A stretch of DNA of 63,135 nt from an uncultured Faecalibacterium sp. (lineage in GTDB: Bacteria > Bacillota > Clostridia > Oscillospirales > Ruminococcaceae): NCBI GenBank assembly GCA_904394215.1, contig CAJFNF010000007.1, forward strand, positions 1 to 63,135, in the 5' to 3' direction. Position 1 is the first letter of the stretch, and every line of letters starts with the position of its first letter. The position numbers and the translations under genes are program-made. A model generated the notes under the pieces. It was not told the DNA's origin. It was given only the letters and a program-made list of their open reading frames with translations, and did not search any database. Of the stretch, positions 19,047 to 27,486 are shown in pieces.

Positions 19047-19082
19047 CAGTATACCACGGCAGGGGGAAAAAATGGTATACTG
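19047..19082. promoter_or_regulatory. Palindromic divergent promoter region (fbp / radical SAM gene)
   Basis: CAGTATACC (19047-19055) and GGTATACTG (19074-19082) are perfect inverted repeats 18 bp apart. Each arm contains TGGTATACT on its outward strand, that is an extended -10 element, one facing fbp and one facing the radical SAM gene. Neither has a good -35. The symmetry could also be an operator. Confidence 0.55.
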
Positions 19083-19128
19083 TTGGCAGAAGGAATCTGT
19101 AAATCTTTTGGAAGGGACTTTATGCACC

Positions 19129-20049
19129 ATGTCTAGTTCTCGTACGTTTGAAATCCCCAGCTGCTGCACCCTCTGTCCCCGGAGCTGCGGCGCCGACCGG
19201 GCCGCCGGCCAGGCGGGCTACTGCGGCGCCGCCGGTACCCTGAAGGTGGCCCGGGCCGCCCTGCATTTCTGGGAGGAGCCCTGCATCAGCGGCACCAAAG
19301 GCAGCGGCACCGTCTTTTTCTCGGGCTGTTCCCTGCGGTGCTGCTACTGCCAGAACTATCCCATCAGCGCCCAGGCCTTCGGCAAGGAGATCACGGTGGA
19401 GCACCTGGCGGAAATATTCCTCAGCCTCCAGGCCCAGGGGGCCCACAACATCAACCTGGTGACCCCGGGCCAGTGGCAGCCCTGGATCATGGCAGCCCTG
19501 GACCAGGCCCGGGCCGGGGGGCTCCGCCTGCCCATCGTCTGCAACACCGGCGGCTACGAGACGGTGGAGAGCGTGGAGGCCTGGCGGGGCTACATTGACA
19601 TCTGGCTGGCGGACCTGAAATACGCCTCCCCCGACCTGGCCCAAGATCTGTCCGCCGCCCCCGACTATCCCCTGGTGGCCAAAGAGGCCATCCAGGCCAT
19701 GATGGCCCAGGCGGGGCATCCGGTGATGGACGCCGACGGCATCCTGCAGCGGGGGGTGATCCTGCGGCATCTGGCCATCCCGGGGCACATCGACGACAGT
19801 TTCAAGGTGATTGACCAGATGGCGGCCTGGAATGACGCCGACCCGGGCTGTTTCATTCCCAGCCTCATGAGCCAGTTCACCCCCTTTTACCAGGCGGCCC
19901 AGCACGGCATCGGGCGCCGGATCACCACCTACGAGTACCGCCGGGTGGTGAACTACGCCATGGACAAGGGCCTCACCGCCGGCTACATGCAGCAGAAAAG
20001 CAGCGCCCGGGAAGAATACACCCCCAGCTTCGACCTCACCGGCGTCTGA
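19129..20049 (+). CDS. Radical SAM protein, PflX-like (PFL-activase related)
   Basis: 306 residues. An N-terminal Cys-rich stretch (CCTLCPRSCGADR, residues 12-23; YCG at 31) precedes the radical SAM cluster motif GCSLRCCYCQNYPIS (Cys67, 71, 74). The following KEITVEHLAEIFLSLQAQGA and NLVTPGQWQPW blocks are those of COG1313 (PflX) rather than PflA. The substrate protein is unknown; no glycyl-radical enzyme gene is nearby. The ATG at 19129 is used because the earlier ATG at 19122 runs into a stop after four codons. The stop codon is the first triplet of a 42-bp repeat. Confidence 0.82.
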   Translation: MSSSRTFEIPSCCTLCPRSCGADRAAGQAGYCGAAGTLKVARAALHFWEEPCISGTKGSGTVFFSGCSLRCCYCQNYPISAQAFGKEITVEHLAEIFLSLQAQGAHNINLVTPGQWQPWIMAALDQARAGGLRLPIVCNTGGYETVESVEAWRGYIDIWLADLKYASPDLAQDLSAAPDYPLVAKEAIQAMMAQAGHPVMDADGILQRGVILRHLAIPGHIDDSFKVIDQMAAWNDADPGCFIPSLMSQFTPFYQAAQHGIGRRITTYEYRRVVNYAMDKGLTAGYMQQKSSAREEYTPSFDLTGV

Positions 20050-20088
20050 CCTACTTTTCTGGAAGAAAAGTAGGCAAAAGACTTTTCA
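20047..20088 (+). repeat. 42-bp hairpin repeat abutting the stop codon, copy 1
   Basis: Begins with the TGA stop of the PflX-like gene, then stem CTACTTTTCT/AGAAAAGTAG with loop GGA (20051-20073), then GCAAAAGACTTTTCA with a small ACTTTTCA tail. An identical 42-base copy in the same relation to plsY lies at 45551-45592. Confidence 0.85.
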
Positions 20089-20257
20089 ACTTGTACCGGG
20101 CAACTGCTCCGGCTTACGTTACGTCCTGCCGGCGGTTCCGGCCCGTGACTCTTCGTTTACGTTTGCCCTGCGGGCGAGTGTCCGGAAACCCTCGTCTTGC
20201 CTAATCTTAAAACCCAGTCCCTGCTCCTGTTTTTGGGAGCGGGGGCTTTTTGTTTTT
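20089..20257 (+). terminator. Intergenic spacer with a terminator
   Basis: No gene is visible. At 20218-20254 a hairpin with GCTCC/GGAGC core and CCC/GGG base is followed by CTTTTTGTTTTTC, and terminates the PflX-like transcript. The same terminator sequence in diverged form follows plsY (45403-45442). Confidence 0.6.
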
Positions 20258-20725
20258 CTAAACCCACCCGCCGCCCTTAGATGAATCCCCCGGCCTGCGG
20301 CCGCGCCCCTGCCGGGGCTCGGAACTTTTAGCTGCTCCCTCTGTTTGCAGGCTTCGCAGCAGCCGCAAAGCCCCCTGACCGGCCCGGCCATCCCCCGGAA
20401 AAGGCGCATTTTGCCTTACCCTCCGGTACCCGCAGCCCAGATCCAGAGGAAGCAGTTCCCCGGCCCGGAGACCCTTTTTCCTCTATTGGCATTGTCTCAG
20501 TGAAAAGCACCCCGCAGCGCAAACCCAGAAGGAGAAGCTCTCGGCCAGTCCCCCCGAAGGGGGGATGCCGCACAGCGGCAGGGGCAAACACAGCGACCGC
20601 ATCCGGTGGATGAAACAGGGAGCTGTGTTTGGCGCAGCGCTCCGGTTTTTGCAAGCGGGCCACGTCCCGCACCGCAAAAATCGGCTAAGCACAAGAGGGG
20701 CTAAAAGGGCGGTGGGCGGGTTTAG
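20258..20725. mobile_element. MITE-like element with 21-bp terminal inverted repeats (468 bp)
   Basis: The left end CTAAACCCACCCGCCGCCCTT (20258-20278; 21 positions) and the right end, read inverted at 20705-20725, match at 19 of 21 positions. The interior holds GC-rich hairpins (ggccgcgcccctgccgggg region; CCCCCCGAAGGGGGG at 20550-20564) and the second copy of the structured repeat. No transposase is encoded. A shorter relative lies at 45142-45383. I see no clear target duplication. Confidence 0.65.
20586..20700 (+). repeat. Structured interspersed repeat, copy 2
   Basis: Same two hairpins as at 4.0 kb. Outer stem 1 AAACACAGC/GCTGTGTTT (20586-20594/20622-20630) is identical. Inner stem 1 is CATCC/GGATG (20600-20604/20608-20612) instead of CGTCC/GGACG. 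Outer stem 2 is identical (20642-20652/20674-20684). Inner stem 2 is GCGGG/CCCGC (20655-20659/20666-20670) instead of GCACC/GGTGC. Both differences keep pairing. This copy sits inside the terminal-repeat element. Confidence 0.8.
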
Positions 20726-20798
20726 ATCACAAATCAAAAGAGCCCAGCCTCCCGGCAAAGAAAAAGCTCCCCCACCCTGCCGGGTGAGAGAGCCTCAT

Positions 20799-21575
20799 TC
20801 AAATTTCAATGGTATCCCCTGTGGACAGATACCCCAGCCGGCCCATGTAGTCCTTCATAAAGGCATACTGCTTGCGGCCGGTGCAGTGGCAGGTGTAAAA
20901 CCGGGTGCCCGAAGCATCCAGTTCCCGGGCGTACCCCGCCAGGGTGTCGTCCAGGGGCAGGGTGTTGAAATGGAATCCCCCCACCAGCACGTCCGGCTTG
21001 AACCAGTCCACCAGGTTCAAAATCCCCTTGTGGGAACAGCCGCTGATCAGCACCCGCTTGTCCCCTTCCCGGATCAGCAGATAGTGCTCGTGGCGGAAAT
21101 CCTCGGGCCGGAAGGCCCCGCCCTCCTCCACTGTCAGCCCAAAGCTGCCCAGGTCTTTTTCCTTCTCTTTGCCGTTGCAGGTGGAGAGGGTCAGCCCCGG
21201 GGCGAGTTCCGCCTGGTCGTCCACAAAGCGCAGCCGGGGGCTGGAGGCCAGGGCCGGGTCCAGCCCGATGTACCGCTCTGTCCCGTGGTAGTGGGGCTCG
21301 AAGGCGTGGCGGTTCAGGTAGACCGGGGCGGTCTGGTTCAGCTCCAGAAATTTGGCCAGGCCGCCGCCGTGGTCGTAGTGGCCGTGGGACAACACCGCCA
21401 GGTCCGCCTGTCCCAGGTCGATGCCCAGCGCCGCCGCGTTCCGGGCAAACAGGTCGGTCTGGCCCATGTCAAAGAGGATCCGGTGGCCCAGGGCCTCGAT
21501 CCACAAAGACAGGCCGTGCTCTTTGCCCAGCGCCTCGCTGGACGTGGTGTTTTCCACCAGTGCTGTGATCTTCAT
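20799..21575 (-). CDS. Metallo-beta-lactamase-fold protein (dihydropterin synthase-like branch)
   Basis: 258 residues. VLSHGHYDHGGGLAKFLE supplies the HxHxDH zinc motif (near residue 63), ISGCSHKGILNLVDW a further metal His, and the CHCTG near the end another. The layout, with an N-terminal VENTTSSEALGKEHGLSLWI and GCSHKG block, matches the group annotated as 7,8-dihydropterin-6-methyl synthase-like (MptN/COG1237). True substrate unknown. It stands alone, convergent with the repeat-rich gap and divergent from thiT. Confidence 0.8.
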   Translation of the reverse strand: MKITALVENTTSSEALGKEHGLSLWIEALGHRILFDMGQTDLFARNAAALGIDLGQADLAVLSHGHYDHGGGLAKFLELNQTAPVYLNRHAFEPHYHGTERYIGLDPALASSPRLRFVDDQAELAPGLTLSTCNGKEKEKDLGSFGLTVEEGGAFRPEDFRHEHYLLIREGDKRVLISGCSHKGILNLVDWFKPDVLVGGFHFNTLPLDDTLAGYARELDASGTRFYTCHCTGRKQYAFMKDYMGRLGYLSTGDTIEI

Positions 21576-21698
21576 GCTGTCGCCGCCTTTCTCGTGGGGC
21601 GGGGGCCTGCCCCCCGCCGCTGTGGTTCCATTATACCCGATCTGCGCCCAAAAAGGAACGGCCCCGGCCCCTTCCGGCCCAAAATCTTGCCGCAGGTC

Positions 21699-21726
21699 TT
21701 GACATTTCCGCTGCGGCGCCTATACT
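21699..21726 (+). promoter_or_regulatory. Promoter of the TPP riboswitch-thiT unit
   Basis: TTGACA (21699-21704), 16-bp spacer, TATACT (21721-21726). Confidence 0.8.
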
Positions 21727-21743
21727 GGGCTTTGGACATGAAA

Positions 21744-21890
21744 ACAGGGGCGCCGAAAGGCTGAGATCCGTGCAAGCGGAGTACCCTCGAACCTGATCCG
21801 GGTAATGCCGGCGTAGGTAAGTTTGCGGAACGTCCCGTTTTGTGAACAAACCCCAGGCGCCTGCTGCAGAGCGGGCGCCTTTTGTTTTTG
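21744..21890 (+). ncRNA. TPP riboswitch with terminator expression platform
   Basis: Conserved THI-box blocks GGCTGAGAT (21769-21777), ACCCTCGAACCTGATC (21783-21798) and GGGTAATGCCGGCGTAGG (21800-21817) form the aptamer. Downstream AGGCGCC (21855-21861) pairs with GGGCGCC (21873-21879), followed by TTTTGTTTTTG. This is a terminator that should form when thiamine diphosphate is bound, shutting off the transporter. Confidence 0.95.
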
Positions 21891-21919
21891 TGTACTATTT
21901 GTTTGAGGAGCGATTTCTG

Positions 21920-22495
21920 ATGACCAAAACCTATTCCAAGACCCGCATCCTGGTGGAATGTGCCCTGATGATTGCGGTGGGCACCGTTCTGTCCAACATC
22001 CGCCTCTTCACCATGCCCAACGGCGGCAGTATCACCCTGCTGAGCATGCTGCCCTTTGTGCTGGTATCCTTCCGCCACGGGGTCAAGTGGGGCCTGTTCA
22101 CCGGTTTTGTGAACAGCCTGCTCCAGATGCTGCTGGGCTTCTGGGCACCCCCGGTCCCCACCTTTATCTACTTCCTGGGCGAAGTGCTGCTGGACTATGT
22201 GCTGGCCTTCATGGCCCTGGGCCTGGCCGGGCTGTTCGCCCGTCCCTTCTCCAACCGGGCTGTGGGCATTGCCGTGGGCACCTTCATGGCAGGCTTCCTG
22301 CGGTTTATCTGCAGCTTCCTGTCCGGCGTGCTGGTGTGGGGCAACCTGAACGAAGGCCTGTCCGCCTGGGTCTACAGCCTGACCTACAACGCCAGCTACA
22401 TGCTGCCTGAGACCCTCATCACCATGGTGGCTGCCCTGCTGATCTACAAGGCTGCCCCCCAGCTGTTCCTGGCTCAGGAGAGAAAGCCCGCCTGA
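21920..22495 (+). CDS. thiT: Energy-coupled thiamine transporter S-component ThiT
   Basis: 191 residues, about six membrane helices. The N-terminal KTRILVECALMIAVGTVLSN and the MPNGGSITLLSMLPFVLVSF block are the ThiT signature; FLRFICSFLSGVLVWG and a YNASYMLPE motif near the C-terminus carry the thiamine-contact residues of the family. It binds thiamine outside and needs the shared ECF module (EcfA, EcfA', EcfT), which is not in this window. Single-gene unit under the TPP riboswitch. Confidence 0.95.
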   Translation: MTKTYSKTRILVECALMIAVGTVLSNIRLFTMPNGGSITLLSMLPFVLVSFRHGVKWGLFTGFVNSLLQMLLGFWAPPVPTFIYFLGEVLLDYVLAFMALGLAGLFARPFSNRAVGIAVGTFMAGFLRFICSFLSGVLVWGNLNEGLSAWVYSLTYNASYMLPETLITMVAALLIYKAAPQLFLAQERKPA

Positions 22496-22512
22496 TTCCG
22501 CTTCCCCCATTC

Positions 22513-22556
22513 GCCGTCCCCAGAGGCTGACCCCTCTGCGGGGCGGCTTTTTTGCA
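22513..22556 (+). terminator. Terminator of thiT
   Basis: GCCGTCCCCAGAGG pairs with CCTCTGCGGGGCGGC, followed by TTTTTTGC. Confidence 0.85.
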
Positions 22557-22574
22557 GAAATTGCAAAAAACCTG

Positions 22575-22603
22575 TTGACATTCCCCCTGCCTTCTGCTAT
22601 AAT
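22575..22603 (+). promoter_or_regulatory. Consensus promoter of tRNA-Ala
   Basis: TTGACA (22575-22580), 17-bp spacer, TATAAT (22598-22603), a perfect match 42 bp upstream of the tRNA. Confidence 0.9.
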
Positions 22604-22645
22604 AACTGACGTCGCCGGTCAACACCGCGATCCACAAGAGAATAT

Positions 22646-22721
22646 GGGGGTATAGCTCAGCTGGGAGAGCGCCTGCATGGCATGCAGGAGGTCAGCGGTT
22701 CGATCCCGCTTATCTCCACCA
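22646..22721 (+). tRNA. tRNA-Ala (anticodon GGC)
   Basis: Acceptor arm GGGGGTA/TATCTCC, D-arm TAGCTCAGCTGGGAGAGC, anticodon stem-loop CCTGC-ATGGCAT-GCAGG with anticodon GGC, T-loop GGTTCGATCCC, encoded CCA (22719-22721). The anticodon matches the GCC specifier proposed for the alaS T-box. Confidence 0.96.
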
Positions 22722-22726
22722 AAATG

Positions 22727-22762
22727 AAAACCTCGTTTCCGAAAGGAAACGGGGTTTTGTTG
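22727..22762 (+). terminator. Terminator of tRNA-Ala
   Basis: AAAACCTCGTTTCC (22727-22740) pairs with GGAAACGGGGTTTT (22745-22758) around a GAAA tetraloop, with a short U tail. Confidence 0.85.
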
Positions 22763-22867
22763 TTCTAAGGCTTTGTACAACGCACAGCCGGCCCGGGGCC
22801 CCCCGGGCAATGTCCCACGGATGTTTCTGTTTGACCGCCCGTCCTGTGATTCTTTGAGGTGATGAAA

Positions 22868-25800
22868 ATGCATGCTCCTGTTCCGCCAATGCTGTCCCGG
22901 GCCCTTTCCGATGTCACAGAGTCCTTTGTCTTTTTCTTCGGCGCCGGGATTTCCTCGGCCCTGACCGGCCGGGTATATAACTGGGAGCAATGGGTGCGGG
23001 ACGGGATCGCCCTTGTCCCGGATCCAGCGGCGCGCCGGCGGTTCTGCCAACAGATGGGGGACACCGGCGAGGAAAAAGGCCACCCCGACGCCCACACCCT
23101 GACCCGGGTGCTGGAAGACGTCATCTCCACCCTGAAGGAAACCCCCGGCCTGTATGAATCCTGGATGCACCAGGCCTTTGAGACTTCCGCGGCGGCGCAG
23201 CCCGCCCTGGCGGCCACCCTGAAAAAATGCTCACCTTCTCCGATGTGTTTGTCACCACCAATTACGACAGCCTGCTGGAGCAGGCCACCGGCACCCGGGG
23301 CGTCTCCTATCTCCACCCCGAGCTGGTCTACCCCATGCTGGAAGCGGGGAAAAACCAGTACGTGGTCCACATTCACGGGCGGTACAGCACAGACCCAACC
23401 GGCCCCGAGGATTCCATCATCGCCACCGACACCCAGTATCATCAGCTGCTGGACAACCAGGGTGCGCAATTCGTCCAGAACACCATCGGCACCCGGACCA
23501 TTCTGTTCATCGGCTGCGGCAAGACAACCTCCGACCCCAACATCTCCCTGTTCATCCGGTTTGCAAGCCAGCATCTGCACCTGGACAAAACCTGTTACTT
23601 TCTGTACCTGGCCGGCCAGGAGCCGGATGACCTGCCGGACCACATCCTGCCCGTCTGCTACGGCGACAATTACAGCGACCTGCCGGCTTTTTTGGAGCAG
23701 CTCGCCAAACAGCGGCTGGACGCCTTCGTCCGGAATCATCCCTTCATCCAGCTGTTCCCCTCCGCCATCACCCCGGAGCAGAAACGCGCCTTCTCCCCCT
23801 CTTATTTTGCCGCCGAAGCCCTGCCCTTCCAGGGGCGGGAGGAGCAGCTGGCCTGCCTGGAAGCCTTTCTGGCGCAGAAAGACCCCGTCCTCTGGGAACC
23901 CGTCTGCGGCCAGTCGGGCAGCGGCAAAAGCCGGCTGGCCCTGGAGCTCTGCCGCCGGGCCGGCGGGCCATGGTGCGCTTTCTTCATCCGGCCCGAAATC
24001 GACGCCGCCGCGCTGGACTGTTTTGTCCCCTACCGGGACACCCTGGTGGTGCTGGATGACTTCAAGGGGCTGGAAAAGAACGCGGCAGCCCTCATCCAAA
24101 AGCTGTCCGGCCTGTTTGCGGGCACCCCTTACCGGCTCAGGCTCCTTTTGTGCGAGCGGGAAAGCAGCACCCTTGCCGGGAGCTGGTATTGGGAGCTGGA
24201 GCGGCATATTCCGGCGGGCAGCCTGCCAGCCTTCCAGGCTGCCCGGTACCAGGGCATGGACCAGCCCTTCCTGGCTGTGGGGGACCTGGACCGCGAGGCC
24301 CTTCTGCGGATGATTGCGGACATCTGCAGAAAGAACGGCCTGCCCCCCGACGCCGTCCGGGACAAGAGCCTCCTCGGCACCTACGAAAAGAAGCTGGAGC
24401 AGATCCGGTTCCGCCCCCTGTTTGTCCAGATGTTTGTGGAGGCCTGGATAGAAAACGGCTGCGCCTGCCCCCGGTTTGACGGTTCCGCCCAGCTTCTGGA
24501 GCGCATCTTTGCCCGGGAACAGGAGCGCTGGCTGGGTGAACTGGGCGGCGACTACCGGCTGTTTGACGCCTGGATCCGCCTGCTGCTGCTGGCCATCACC
24601 GCCGGCAAAGTGGAAAAGTCCGACCTGCCCGAGAAATACCGTCCCGACTTTGACGCCCTTTTCTCCTATGTGTCCGCCCATTCTTTCCCGGGCCGGCAGC
24701 GGCAGGAGACATTTCTATCCCTGATCTCGGACATGTGCCACCACATCGGCCGGCCCGATGCCTGCATCCAGCCCATGTATCCCGACCTGCTGAAGGAATA
24801 CTGTTTTCTGTATTATCTGGATGAGGACCGCCTCACCCAAACCGCAGCCGACCTGTGGGCCTTCTGTCCCCGGGGCTTTTCCTTCTGGCTGGAAAGGCTT
24901 GCGGTCGATTTCCCCTACAACGACAAAGTCTACCGGCTGATCGACGGGGACGACGCCTGCCGGCTCTGCCCCGACGCCCTGCGGGCCAGGATTCATCTGC
25001 TGGACAGCAGCACCCTGCAGCCGGGCGACGACCTGCGCAAAATCCATGACTGGGTGGACCGGGAGTATACATTTTGGGCCGGCCTGGCCCGCAGCTGCGA
25101 CGGGACCGACGAAGAGCAGGCCATCCTGATCTTTTTGGGCCTCCATCAGGTGGCCCAGCAGTACGGCGCACAGGACGCCCCCCCATCGCCCCACCGTGGA
25201 CAAAATGCTGGAGGTCTTGGGCAAAGCCCTGGACCTGCCGGGGGGAGAAGCCCTGGAAAGCCTCAAATTTCTCTGCGCCGAAGAGAGGGCCCAGGCCCTC
25301 TCTGTGGCAGGGATGACCGGGCCTGCGGCCGCGCTGCTGGCCAGGGCTTCCGCCTCCATGAAAACCGGGCTGGGCCGCCAGCTCGCCCGGACCGCCCGCC
25401 TGGAGCAGCTGAACACCCAGATGATGCAGTGCCTGTTCTCCCGCAACGTCATGGGCGGCTACAAGATCCTGAAGCAGGCCCTGGCCTTCTGCAGGGAATC
25501 CGGCGACCCCGAGGATGTGTGGTATTTTTTAAGGATGTGTTTTGGATTCGGGAAGGGGCTGTGCCAGTTTGGGGACATGGCCCTTTCCGGGCGGAAAAAA
25601 TACATATCCAAAGTCCTGTATCTGGCCGGCCAGACCGCCGGCCTTGGGGAGGAGGACAGCGAGCTGCAGTTCGCCCGCAAATCCCTGGAGCTGCTGGTCT
25701 TTGAAGCCGACCTTTCCCTGCTGAAAGAGGCCAAACATCAGGCCGCGGTCCGGGACATTTTCCAGTCCGCATGGGAAACTCCCGGCTGTGAGAGCAACAA

Positions 25801-26200
25801 CTGCCTGGGGCGGTCGGCTGTGCTGATGCTGAACTGGGAACACAGCCCCCGGGAAATCGGGGATCTGTGCCAAAAACTCCGCTGCCGCCTGGACCAGGCC
25901 CGCGGCGAAGAGGACAACGGGGATTCCCTGGCCCAGTCCTGCCTGCTCTGCATGATGGCCCTCAACCAGGCTTCCGGCGGGCTGTTCAACCGCCGGGAGA
26001 TCCGGCAGGCCTACGCCATCCTCCTCCGCTACCCCGACTCCGAAAACATCACAGCCCTGTTCCTGGAAATGCTGGATCACTCCACCGAGTCGGACCATCT
26101 GGAAGACTACATGCGGCGGGAAGTGCTCACCGCCGCCCTCACCTACAACAGATACCACCCCGTCCCCCCGGACCAGGAGGATTTCCCCTTCCCGCTGTAA
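22868..26200 (+). pseudogene. SIR2-STAND NTPase gene (defence type), broken by two frameshifts
   Basis: One gene in three frames; repaired it would encode about 1110 residues. SIR2 domain: FFFGAGISSALTG (near residue 20), TTNYDSLLEQ, the catalytic-type VVHIHGRY and IGCGKTTSDPNI. STAND/AAA-like NTPase: Walker A GQSGSGKS (near 346), Walker B LVVLDDF (near 393). The rest is helical, with no repeat type I can name. SIR2-STAND proteins (AVAST/Avs5-like) sense phage proteins and deplete NAD. Frame breaks fall on A6 (23222-23227; one base short) and C7 (25178-25184; one base too many). It lies alone, 100 bp after tRNA-Ala. The start ATG at 22868 is behind GAGGT. It could be a decayed gene, a phase-variable gene or an assembly error. 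Confidence 0.8.
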
Positions 26201-26223
26201 CGGCCGCACTTTCCGGGCCAAAA

Positions 26224-26263
26224 GAAAAATCCGCTTCCTCCTGGAGGCGGATTTTTTGTTTCA
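26224..26263. terminator. Bidirectional terminator between the SIR2-STAND and LysR genes
   Basis: Stem AAATCCGC/GCGGATTT with an inner TCC/GGA is followed by TTTTTTG on the plus strand and by TTTTTCTTTT on the minus strand. Confidence 0.7.
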
Positions 26264-26292
26264 GCGGCCCGGGGGTACCCGCCGGGCCTGTT

Positions 26293-27236
26293 TCAGTTTT
26301 CCTTTGCGGGGGGCGCAGCGCCTGCAGCCGCCCCTTCCCCGGGTTCCTCTTCCTTTTGATACCCGGACAGGAAGGCAAAAAATTCCCGGGCGCAGGGGTT
26401 GGGATTGTCCGGCATGCACAGGGCTACAAACTCCATCTGCTGCCAGGGGCCTTCCAGCTCTGCAAAGCAAAGCCCCGCAAAAAGCCGGTTTCTCAGATTG
26501 GAGGGGACGATGGCCACCCCGATCCCTGTTTCCACCATCATAACTACATTGGAAAAGGAGTCGGTATAGACCACCGGGTTTTTGCCAAGGCCCAGTTTTC
26601 GATAGTATGCCCCCATCCTCTCCCGGGTGGGCGCAACGCTGCTGGAACGGGATTCGATCAGGGTTTCCCCTTCCAGCTGGGCGGGGAGCACCCGCGGGCA
26701 CTTTGCCAGGGGATGCCGGGAGCTCATCATCAGCACCGCGTGGGCCGGGGGCAGGGAGATGGTTTGGAGACCCCCAGATCCGGCAGATCCAGGGCCAGGG
26801 AGATCAGCAGGTCAATCTTGCTTTCCACCAGGTCGTTGATCAGTTCCTGGCGCACACCCCCCGTGAAGGAAAAGGCGACCTCGGGATGCCGGGCCCGGAA
26901 TTCCCGCACCGGCCCCACCGCCACCTCCTGCTCCACCGCCGTGGGAAGGGCCAGCGCAATGGTGTGGCTCCGGGCAATCTGCCGCGCCTCGTCTGCGGCC
27001 GACTCCCAAATCCGGACGATCTCCTGGCAGGCCTTGCAGAAATGGGCCCCGGTGGCAGTCAGCCTCACATGGGCCGTGCTGCGGGCAAAGAGGGCCGCCC
27101 CCAGTTCCTGCTCCAATACCTGGATCTGGCGGGTGACAGCCGTCTGGGACACATAGTTTTCTTTCGCCGCCTTGGTGAAGCTCAGGCTGTCGGCAACACT
27201 CAAAAAATAGCGCAGCTGCTGCAGGGTCATCTCCAA
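26293..27236 (-). pseudogene. LysR-family regulator gene with a frameshift
   Basis: The N-terminal half (MTLQQLRYFLSVADSLSFTK, HTH to about residue 62) and the start of the effector domain are in one frame (27236 to about 26776). The rest (from ISLPPAHAVLMMSSRHPL) is in another. The break is at five G on the minus strand (C5, 26771-26775); a sixth G restores DLGGLQTISLPP, a normal LysR sequence, and a protein of about 314 residues. It is divergent from the exported flavoprotein gene, the classical arrangement for a LysR activator of that gene. A TATACT -10 (27264-27269) faces it. Confidence 0.85.
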
Positions 27237-27263
27237 ACATCCTCCTTTCCGCTTTTCTGTTTC

Positions 27264-27317
27264 AGTATACCATATCCCGGGGCGTCCTGCACCTGGTTTA
27301 TGCGGTTTTGTTATAAT
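27264..27317. promoter_or_regulatory. Divergent promoter region LysR / flavoprotein
   Basis: Minus strand: extended -10 TGGTATACT (TATACT at 27264-27269). Plus strand: TATAAT (27312-27317), 170 bp before the flavoprotein start, without a good -35, as expected for a LysR-activated promoter. The rest of the gap (27318-27470) is AT-rich then GC-rich and shows no gene. Confidence 0.5.
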
Positions 27318-27486
27318 GTTATTCTACTTTTCTATTTCCACCCGCCGTCCCAATATGTTAAAATTCTAACAGCAGAAAACAAAAAGCGCTTTTGCCTGCA
27401 GTGGTTATATTCCCGGCAGATCCGGCGGGCCCCCCGGGAAGGTCCGCCGGATCTGCACGCATTCACACGAAGGAAGGAAGATTTTC

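Noticed and set aside
22646..26260. Integrative element after tRNA-Ala
   Set aside because: There is no integrase, and I found no duplicate of the tRNA 3' end downstream. Only the single SIR2-STAND gene follows, so a bounded element cannot be claimed.
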